Positions 13,562-18,634 of a DNA stretch of 18,634 bases are shown in pieces. The stretch lies in the NCBI GenBank assembly GCA_044870185.1, contig JBIOYL010000392.1, positions 1 through 18,634 on the forward strand, written 5' to 3'. The stretch's first letter is position 1; every line of letters begins with the position of its first letter. Origin of the DNA: JBIOYL01 sp044870185. GTDB lineage: Bacteria; Actinomycetota; CALGFH01. The notes beneath the pieces were generated by a model. It was not told where the DNA came from. It saw nothing but the letters and a program-made list of their open reading frames with translations, and made no database searches. Made by a program: the position numbers and the translations under genes.

Positions 13562-14434
13562 GTGTGCCGCTGGCTCGCGTACTCCGGCTCACCAATCCTG
13601 CTCGACGAGCTGCTCTACAAGCCCAAGAACTCGCTGATCGTGCAGAGCCTGCACTCGCGGCTCGGCGCGGAGACCACCAACGGTGACGGCTTCGGCGTCG
13701 GTTGGTACGGCGCCCAGGCCACGCCTGGTGTCTTCCGCGGCACCGAACCCGCCTGGAACGACCGCAACCTACGCGAGCTGGCGATGCATGTGGCCTCGCC
13801 GCTGGTCTTCGCGCACATCCGCGCCTCCAGTGGCTCCGCGGTGCAGCAGACGAACTGTCACCCCTTCCGACATGGCCGCTGGCTCTGGATGCACAACGGG
13901 CTCATCCGGGACTTCGCGACGGTCAAGCGGGACCTCGCATTCTCGGTTGATGCGGCCTTGTACCCCGAGATCGAGGGGTCGACGGATTCGGAGCTCCTGT
14001 TCTTCCTGGCGCTCACGTTCGGGCTGGAGGACGACCCGCCCTGCGCCGTCGAGCGCGCGGTCGGCCTCGTCGAGGCAACCGGCAGGCGACGCGGCGTGGA
14101 GCACCCGATCCAGATGACGGTCGCGACGTCCGACGGCGAGCGCCTCTGGGCGTTCCGTTACTCGAGTGAGGGCCGGTCTCGCTCGCTGTTTCACAGCACC
14201 GACGTCCGCACGCTGCGGCACCAGTACCCGGACAACCCCGTCCTGCACGCCGTTTCCGACCAGACGAGACTCGTGGTGTCCGAGCCGCTCGGTGACCTCC
14301 AGGGCGCATGGAGGGAGGTTCCGGAGGCGACCTACGCGGTCATCAGCGCGGGCCAGGATGAGCTGAAGCCGTTCACACCGAGGCTTGCAGAGCCGATGTC
14401 AGGCCGGCCCGGCGTCACGGCCACCCAGAACTAG
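13562..14434 (+). CDS. Class II glutamine amidotransferase (YafJ/GATase_4 type)
   Basis: A 290-aa stand-alone N-terminal-nucleophile amidotransferase. After removal of the initiator, Cys2 (CRWLAYSG) would be the catalytic nucleophile. Other family landmarks are TTNGDGFGVGWYG (about 39-51), FAHIRASSGSAVQQTNCHPF (oxyanion and substrate loop) and WMHNGLIRDF. The start is GTG 13562, with AGGAGA 7 nt upstream; this start is required to put Cys at position 2. Members release ammonia from glutamine or hydrolyse related gamma-glutamyl amides. EgtC of ergothioneine synthesis belongs to the same superfamily, but no other egt gene is here, so the physiological role is open. A possible hairpin terminator follows the stop. 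Confidence 0.88.
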   Translation: MCRWLAYSGSPILLDELLYKPKNSLIVQSLHSRLGAETTNGDGFGVGWYGAQATPGVFRGTEPAWNDRNLRELAMHVASPLVFAHIRASSGSAVQQTNCHPFRHGRWLWMHNGLIRDFATVKRDLAFSVDAALYPEIEGSTDSELLFFLALTFGLEDDPPCAVERAVGLVEATGRRRGVEHPIQMTVATSDGERLWAFRYSSEGRSRSLFHSTDVRTLRHQYPDNPVLHAVSDQTRLVVSEPLGDLQGAWREVPEATYAVISAGQDELKPFTPRLAEPMSGRPGVTATQN

Positions 14435-14470
14435 CCGCATCGCCCCCAGGGAATGGGTGGTGCGGCACCC
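14434..14470 (+). terminator. Possible stem-loop terminator after the amidotransferase gene
   Basis: Starting at the stop codon, GCCGCA (14434-14439) pairs with TGCGGC (14461-14466), with an inner CCCC/GGG pairing. Alternatively GGGTG (14455-14459) pairs with CACCC (14466-14470). There is no T-run, so at best this is a U-tract-less terminator of the kind proposed for high-GC actinobacteria. Confidence 0.3.
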
Positions 14471-14597
14471 AGCCTCCTCGACGTCCCCGCGGGCCAGGCC
14501 GGCCCGGCGCTGCCGCAGGCGCAGCTCGGCGGCCACGCCCAGCGCCGGGGTGGGCTCGATGGGCAGGCGGCGGCCTGCGGGAGGGCGGTCCTCACAC

Positions 14598-15329
14598 CTA
14601 CTCCTCACGGCGCGTGCGAAGGCCGGTCCTTCCTTGCCCCGGCTGCCACACGTTGACGATCTTGGCGACCGCCGTCACCAGGAACAGCTGGCCGGTGACC
14701 ATCTCCAGGACGGCGAACGTCTGACCCGGGTTGCCGGCCGGCACCAGGTTGCCGTAGCCGGTCGTGGTCAGCGTGGTGAAGGAGAAGAACAGGTCCTGGG
14801 AGAACGTCCCCTCACCCTGGGATCCGAAGAAGGGGCCGGGCTGCAGGTCGCCGAGCGCCCGGTACAGGAACGCGAAGAACATCCCCACCAGCAGGTAGGC
14901 GGCGATGGCGCCGAGCACGGTCTCCCGGTCGACCGTTTGCCGCAGCACCAGGTGACGAGCGATCGAGAAGGGTGCGATCAGGTACAGCAGGCCGCTCACC
15001 ACGGCGATCAGTCCGGCGCCCGCCGTCTCCCGACGGACGAACAGATTCAGCACCGCGACCAGGGTCGAGAACACAAGGATCGCGTCGGCGATGGCACGCA
15101 CCGACCGGCGCGCCCGGGATGCGCGCAAGGTCACCCACACCGTGCCAATCTGCACGGCCAGGACCAGCGACACCGCCCACGCCGCGGTGATCGTCGCCGA
15201 CACGACGTAGGCGACCAGGATGAGCACGAGCACCAGCCCGTAGCTGTCCGGCGAGTAGAAGGCCTCGATGAGCCGGCGGTGCCGGCGGGGGCGGCGCCGT
15301 TCGGGCACCTCGTCGGGGGTGTCCGGCAT
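14598..15329 (-). CDS. Ion channel protein, two-TM potassium channel type
   Basis: A 243-aa membrane protein. The pore region reads FFSFTTLTTTGYGNLVP, with selectivity filter TTGYGN (about 189-194) between a pore helix and a final membrane helix (about 203-225), i.e. the Ion_trans_2 module. Upstream are about four further hydrophobic segments (31-50, 51-68, 80-97 and 105-122) and the outer pore helix (138-158). The whole therefore resembles small voltage-channel-like actinobacterial K+ channels rather than a bare KcsA. The N-terminus is Arg-rich. There is no RCK/TrkA-N domain in the protein and none encoded beside it. ATG 15329 has GAGGA 7 nt upstream. The gene is 88 nt downstream of the small membrane protein gene and may share its transcript. 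Confidence 0.85.
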   Translation of the reverse strand: MPDTPDEVPERRRPRRHRRLIEAFYSPDSYGLVLVLILVAYVVSATITAAWAVSLVLAVQIGTVWVTLRASRARRSVRAIADAILVFSTLVAVLNLFVRRETAGAGLIAVVSGLLYLIAPFSIARHLVLRQTVDRETVLGAIAAYLLVGMFFAFLYRALGDLQPGPFFGSQGEGTFSQDLFFSFTTLTTTGYGNLVPAGNPGQTFAVLEMVTGQLFLVTAVAKIVNVWQPGQGRTGLRTRREE

Positions 15330-15417
15330 CGTCTGGTCCTCGCGCTCAACGGATCGGGCAGCCCTCCGAGTGTATGGGACGATGCGGGCCTGGACGCCTG
15401 CACCGGGCCGCGGTCCG

Positions 15418-15711
15418 CTACCGCGGGCTCGCCCTCCGGCGAGGTTCCAGCTCGGCTGGCGATTTCAGCCGGCGAAGCTCGCCCCGTAGGGGCAGACCGA
15501 GCTCACGCGCTGGCGGCGTGCAGGGCTCGCGCACTTGCGGCGTGCAGGTGTGGCCGGCGCTCCAGGGAGCATTGCAGACGCCACAGACATGACGGCGCGG
15601 CCAGTGCTTGACCGTCCGCGGCCCTTCGAACAGCCGGCTGGGCAGAAACGGCAGCACGAACATGGCGAGCAGGGCGGCCAGGCCGACCCAGGGGATGTGG
15701 ATGTCAGGCAT
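15418..15711 (-). CDS. Small membrane protein with compact Cys/His motif
   Basis: A 97-aa protein. An N-terminal hydrophobic segment (about 7-28, IPWVGLAALLAMFVLPFLPS) is followed by HVCGVCNAPWSAGHTC: Cys43, Cys46, His54 and Cys56 form a possible zinc site, with one more Cys at 64. The C-terminal third is Arg/Pro/Leu-rich and probably unstructured; its reading may be less constrained. The start is strongly supported: AAGGAGGA lies 4 nt upstream of ATG 15711. An open frame continues further upstream without a better start. No family recognised. It lies between hemH and the channel gene, all on the minus strand. Confidence 0.6.
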   Translation of the reverse strand: MPDIHIPWVGLAALLAMFVLPFLPSRLFEGPRTVKHWPRRHVCGVCNAPWSAGHTCTPQVREPCTPPARELGLPLRGELRRLKSPAELEPRRRASPR

Positions 15712-15907
15712 GCGGTCCTCCTTCACGACGCGGCGCTGACCCGCGGCGGCACGGCTGCCAGGCGCCCTCGGCGTGATGCCAAGCCTTCCCCTGGCGGGAT
15801 GCCCACCACAGGGCGGCTCCAATCGCTGGAAGCGCACCGCGCCAAGCTTGCGGATCGCCTGCGGGCAGACCTCCGGCAGGTCCTGGCCAGGTCGGTGGGC
15901 GCGGGCG

Positions 15908-16885
15908 TCAGGAGCTGCCGGCGTGGGCGACCGGCTGCTCGCGACGGACCACGTCGGCGAGGGCACGGATGAACGCGGGGGACGTGTTCGGCAGGTCGAT
16001 CCGATGCAGCGCCAGGCCGGCCTGCTCCGCCTGCTGGCGGGCGGCGACGTCGAGGTCGTAGAGGATCTCGAGGTGGTCGGCGACGAACTGCACCGGGACG
16101 ATCAGCACGCTGGTGTGCCCCAGCGCCCGAAGACCGGGCAGCAGGTCGGTCAGGTCGGGCTTCAGCCACGCCTGGGGGCTGTGCCCGGCGCTCTGGTAGG
16201 CGAACTGCCACCGTCCCGGCGCCAGGGCGACCCGGGCCACGACCGCGTCGATGGTCTCGCGGAGCTGGTCGAGGTAGGCCGGGTCGCGGTCCACGACCGC
16301 CTTGGGCAGGCTGTGCGCGGTGAAGATCACCGGCACGTCGGCGTCGCCCGCCGCCCGGCGGCGGTCCAGCGCCTCCCGGACCCTGGCGGCGAGCAGGTCC
16401 AGGAACGCGGGCACGTCGTGCCAGGGGCCGGCGACGGTGACGACCGCGTCCGGGCCGAGCCGGCCGGCCTCCGCCTCGACGGCGCGGCCGTAGCCGCCCA
16501 TGATGATCGGCGAGTACTGCGGCGCGAGCACGATCCCCACCAGGCGTCGCACGCCAGCGCCGGCGAGCCGGCCGATCGCGTCGCCGATCCAGGGCGGTGA
16601 GTGCAGCATGCCGACCTCGACCCGGTAGCGGCCAGGCCCCTCCTGCTCGACGAGCAGGCGCTCGAGCGCGGCGCCCTGCGCCCGGGTGATGTCGATGAGG
16701 GGCGAGCGGCCGACGAGGTCGTAGCGGCGCCGGAACTCCGCCACGAGCGCCGGGTCGGGGTCCCTGCCCCGGTGGACGCTGCCGAGATAGGCGGGCACGT
16801 CGGCGGCGGTCACCGCCGAGCCGAAGGTCATCAGCAGCACGCCGACGGGACGCGGGGGGGCGGTCGGGTCGGTCGTGGCGGCCAT
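15908..16885 (-). CDS. hemH: Ferrochelatase (coproporphyrin III type expected in actinobacteria)
   Basis: A 325-aa protein that inserts Fe2+ into the porphyrin ring. In actinobacteria the substrate is coproporphyrin III (the CpfC role in the coproheme pathway). Landmarks are GVLLMTFGSA (15-24), GIVLAPQYSPIIMGGY, the catalytic His191 in FTAHSLP, YQSAGHSPQAWLKPDL and the conserved E273 in DHLEILYDLD. It contains no cysteine at all, so it cannot carry the Cys-ligated [2Fe-2S] cluster described for several actinobacterial ferrochelatases. ATG 16885 has GAGG 5 nt upstream; a GTG at 16891 is a weaker choice. It starts 15 nt after the hemE stop and is co-transcribed with it. Confidence 0.93.
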   Translation of the reverse strand: MAATTDPTAPPRPVGVLLMTFGSAVTAADVPAYLGSVHRGRDPDPALVAEFRRRYDLVGRSPLIDITRAQGAALERLLVEQEGPGRYRVEVGMLHSPPWIGDAIGRLAGAGVRRLVGIVLAPQYSPIIMGGYGRAVEAEAGRLGPDAVVTVAGPWHDVPAFLDLLAARVREALDRRRAAGDADVPVIFTAHSLPKAVVDRDPAYLDQLRETIDAVVARVALAPGRWQFAYQSAGHSPQAWLKPDLTDLLPGLRALGHTSVLIVPVQFVADHLEILYDLDVAARQQAEQAGLALHRIDLPNTSPAFIRALADVVRREQPVAHAGSS

Positions 16886-16900
16886 GGGCACCTCGCAGGG

Positions 16901-18016
16901 TCAACGGCGGGCGGCCGGGGTCGGGCCGGCCGCCCGGCGGCTGGGACCTCGGTCGGTGGCCGTATGGACCAGCTCGACCAGGCGGGCCAGGTGCTCGGCG
17001 GGGGTGTCGGGCAGCACGCCGTGGCCGAGGTTGAAGATGTGGCCAGACCGGTTGGCGGCGGCGGCAAGGACCCGCCCGGCCTCCCGCTCGACCACCTCCC
17101 AGCCGGCCAGCAGCACGGCCGGGTCGAGGTTGCCCTGGATGCCCTTGTCGGTGCCGATGCGCGCCCAGGCCTCGTCCAGGGGCAGCCGCCAGTCGACGCT
17201 TATCAGGTCCGCCCCGGCCGCGGCCATCTGCTCGAGCAGGCCGACGGTGCCGGTGCCGAAGTGGATGCGCGGCACGCCGAGGTCGGCCAGCCCCTCGAAG
17301 ATCCTTCGGCTGTAGGGCAGGACGTACTCGGCGTACTCGCGCCGGCCAAGATCGCCCATCCACGAGTCGAACAGCTGCACGACCTGCGCGCCCGCGCCGA
17401 CCTGGGCGCGCAGGTAGCCGGTCGTGACCTCGGCCAGCGTGGTCATCAGCCGGTGCCACAGCTCGGGCCGGCCGTACATCATGGCCTTGGCATGGGCGTG
17501 ATCTCTGGACGGCCGGCCCTCGATGAGGTAGGAGGCCAGCGTGTAGGGCGCCCCGGCGAAGCCGATGACCGCCGCCCGCCCGGCCAGCTCCGTGCGCAGC
17601 ATGCCGATCGTCTCGAACAGCTCCGGGGTGGCTTCCTCGGCGTCGACCAGCCGCAGGCGCGCGACGGCCGCCTCGTCCCGCACGGGCTCGTGGACGATCG
17701 GCCCGACGCCCGGGTCGATGGAGAACGGCACGCCCATCCCGTACAGCGGCAGCATGATGTCGGCGTACAACACCGCCGCGTCGACGCCGAGCTCGTCGAC
17801 GGGCATGCGCGTGACCTGCGCGCACAGCTCGGGTGTGCGGGTGATGGTGAGGATGTCGTAGCGCTCACGGAGCTGCCGGTAGGCCGCCAGGCAGCGCCCC
17901 GCCTGGCGCATGAACCACACCGGGGTGGCATCCACCGGCTCGCGACGGCAGGCGGCCAGCAGGCGCCGCTCCCCGCTCATGCTGGTCGTGGTCGGCTGGG
18001 CGATGTCGGGCGGCAA
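16901..18016 (-). CDS. hemE: Uroporphyrinogen decarboxylase
   Basis: Converts uroporphyrinogen III to coproporphyrinogen III in the cytoplasm, two steps before the ferrochelatase encoded next to it. Signature 1 is PVWFMRQAGR (32-41), with the usual following PEYR altered to AAYR. The substrate-binding Asp is D86 in LYADIMLP. Signature 2 is GFAGAPYTLASYLIEG. Further conserved parts are LFDSWMG, IHFGTGT, SVDWR, QGNLDP and FNLGHGVLP near the end. The TTG at 18016 is chosen because GGGAGGG lies just 3 nt upstream, giving 371 aa. The ATG at 17980 (MSGERRLLAA) has no ribosome site but is closer to the usual family start. The C-terminus has an Arg/Ala-rich extension of about 20 residues. Confidence 0.94.
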   Translation of the reverse strand: MPPDIAQPTTTSMSGERRLLAACRREPVDATPVWFMRQAGRCLAAYRQLRERYDILTITRTPELCAQVTRMPVDELGVDAAVLYADIMLPLYGMGVPFSIDPGVGPIVHEPVRDEAAVARLRLVDAEEATPELFETIGMLRTELAGRAAVIGFAGAPYTLASYLIEGRPSRDHAHAKAMMYGRPELWHRLMTTLAEVTTGYLRAQVGAGAQVVQLFDSWMGDLGRREYAEYVLPYSRRIFEGLADLGVPRIHFGTGTVGLLEQMAAAGADLISVDWRLPLDEAWARIGTDKGIQGNLDPAVLLAGWEVVEREAGRVLAAAANRSGHIFNLGHGVLPDTPAEHLARLVELVHTATDRGPSRRAAGPTPAARR

Positions 18017-18388
18017 CGACCCTCCCTGTCCGAGCACATGGTTCCCGCCGCCGCCGCTCACGGAGGCCGGCGACGCGGGCTGGCCCCTGCCGCGGGACGG
18101 CCAAAGGGGCCGCCGGCCTGGCGGGCCGGCCCTCCTACGCTACCGCGACCGGGCCGAGCGCGCGGCCCGGCAAGACAGCTTGGTCATGGTGATGGTGCAG
18201 ACGAGCCGTCTGGGAGAGTGGAATCATCCCAACAGGGTGATGCGCGCCGTCCCCGAAGCACCCAGAATCCCAAGCGACAGGCCCCGGTTCCCGGGGGGGC
18301 GTCCCGGCTGCCGGGACGTTCCGGGGCGATGTCGCCACGCCATGCCGATGACGACGCCACGCCGCCCTCCGATCAGGACAAAGGTGCC
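18017..18388. promoter_or_regulatory. Divergent intergenic region rich in perfect hairpins
   Basis: It lies between hemE (-) and the partial membrane protein gene (+). Structures seen are AGACG-AGC-CGTCT (18199-18211), the 19-bp element at 18224, CCCCGG-TTC-CCGGGG (18282-18296) and CGTCCCGG-CTG-CCGGGACG (18300-18318). The last two have perfect arms of 6 and 8 bp with 3-nt loops. No T-run follows, so they are not classical terminators. A structured 5' leader of the plus-strand gene, a small RNA, or chance in GC-rich DNA are the options. I could not match it to a known riboswitch class. Confidence 0.4.
18224..18242. promoter_or_regulatory. 19-bp TCATCC-N5-GG-N2-GATG element, copy 3
   Basis: TCATCCCAACAGGGTGATG, followed by CGC. 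It lies 146 nt upstream of the ATG at 18389 and 207 nt upstream of the hemE start. Compared with copy 2 it differs only at the central positions 9-11. Confidence 0.4.
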
Positions 18389-18634
18389 ATGACCAAGCAG
18401 ACAGCGCAGGCAGGGGTGCAGCTCAACCAGGGCCTGCTGGCAGCCGGCGGTGCGCTCATCGGCATCGGCGGGCTGCTCGGCTTCACCGGGATCCTGCTGC
18501 TCGGCGGCGCGCTGGTGGCGGCGGTGCGCCGCTGGGTGCAGCAGCTCGAGCAGCCACCCAGCGAGCTCGCCAAGCGCACCTGGCAGCAGGCCAGGGCCGC
18601 CACCAGCGCCGGCGCCCAGGCCTGGCGCAGCAGC
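18389..18634 (+). CDS. Small membrane protein, N-terminal part (runs off the window)
   Basis: 82 codons are visible and the frame is still open at the window edge. Residues 1-14 are polar (opening MTKQTAQAGVQLNQ). Then comes a long Gly/Leu/Ala hydrophobic stretch (about 15-44), enough for two tightly spaced or one long membrane helix. After that is an amphipathic region with VRRWVQQLEQPPSELAKRTW, rich in Gln, Ala and Arg. ATG 18389 has AAAGG a few nucleotides upstream. Not recognised as a named family. Its leader carries copy 3 of the 19-bp element and two strong hairpins. Confidence 0.6.
   Translation, partial: MTKQTAQAGVQLNQGLLAAGGALIGIGGLLGFTGILLLGGALVAAVRRWVQQLEQPPSELAKRTWQQARAATSAGAQAWRSS

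Noticed and set aside
13562..14434. EgtC of ergothioneine synthesis
   Set aside because: The fold and Cys2 fit the superfamily, but no egtA/B/D/E neighbour exists and the sequence is closer to stand-alone YafJ-type amidotransferases.
14399..14608. Minus-strand 69-codon frame after the channel gene
   Set aside because: It overlaps the end of the amidotransferase gene, has no ribosome site and no recognisable motif.
15723..17825. 700-codon minus-strand frame across hemE and hemH
   Set aside because: Out of frame with both heme genes; Arg/Pro/Ala-rich, with no motif.
18190..18388. Known riboswitch (c-di-AMP, cobalamin, SAM, SAH, glycine) in the last leader
   Set aside because: The conserved core sequences I remember for these classes are not present; only generic stems are seen.
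1..18634. tRNA, rRNA, CRISPR array, phage or plasmid functions
   Set aside because: No T-loop-like sequence with a cloverleaf, no regularly spaced repeats and no integrase, capsid or replication gene found by reading.

Overview
The window is GC-rich throughout and reads as a chromosomal segment of an actinobacterium (Actinomycetota). The grounds are a mycothiol-dependent maleylpyruvate-isomerase-family enzyme, an actinobacterial-type DUF4126 relic, NarL/LuxR two-component signalling with a HisKA_3-type kinase, GTG/TTG starts behind GGAGG-type ribosome sites, and an adjacent hemE-hemH pair. I cannot name a genus. No tRNA, rRNA, CRISPR array or intact transposase is visible.

Layout. 1-133: 3' end of an NAD-type malic enzyme. 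187-1599 (-): a metallophosphoesterase with a membrane hairpin inserted in its catalytic domain. About 1800-1905: a relic resembling the C-terminal part of an IS1634-type transposase. 1930-2532 (-): maltose O-acetyltransferase-like enzyme. 2628-3380 (-): mycothiol-dependent enzyme. 3413-5019: a small accessory patch with a decayed DUF4126 gene, a zinc-ribbon/HTH protein on the minus strand and, divergent from it, a translationally coupled pair of unrecognised genes (72 aa plus a 191-aa membrane protein).

5067-8582: an amino-sugar/sugar block. It holds an orphan sugar-binding lipoprotein (-), a divergent N-acetylglucosamine-6-phosphate deacetylase (+), and a SIS-domain isomerase/deaminase (-) that converges on nagA with 15 nt between the stops. 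NagA plus a NagB-II/AgaS-like SIS enzyme would turn GlcNAc-6-P into fructose-6-P and ammonia. 8810-8956: a 48-aa basic protein, then about 680 nt with no convincing gene.

9640-13264 (-): a compact four-gene operon read as ABC ATPase, ABC-2 permease, sensor histidine kinase, LuxR-type response regulator. This is the arrangement of a BcrAB/lantibiotic-type exporter with its own regulatory pair. 13562-14434 (+): a stand-alone class II glutamine amidotransferase. 14598-15711 (-): a two-pore-type potassium channel subunit without a cytosolic regulatory domain, and a small cysteine-bearing membrane protein. 15908-18016 (-): hemE followed by hemH/cpfC. 18389-end (+): start of a small membrane protein, cut by the window edge.

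The most unexpected pattern is a 19-bp partly palindromic element, TCATCC-N5-GG-N2-GATG. It occurs three times (8697, 13440, 18224), always in a divergent intergenic region and 95-147 nt upstream of a plus-strand start. Two copies are followed by runs of perfect hairpins. It could be an operator of a wider regulon or part of a structured leader. Other points worth a look are the membrane-inserted phosphoesterase, a cysteine-free ferrochelatase in a lineage where a Cys-ligated [2Fe-2S] cluster is common, and the uncharacterised zinc-ribbon/HTH plus coupled-pair cassette.
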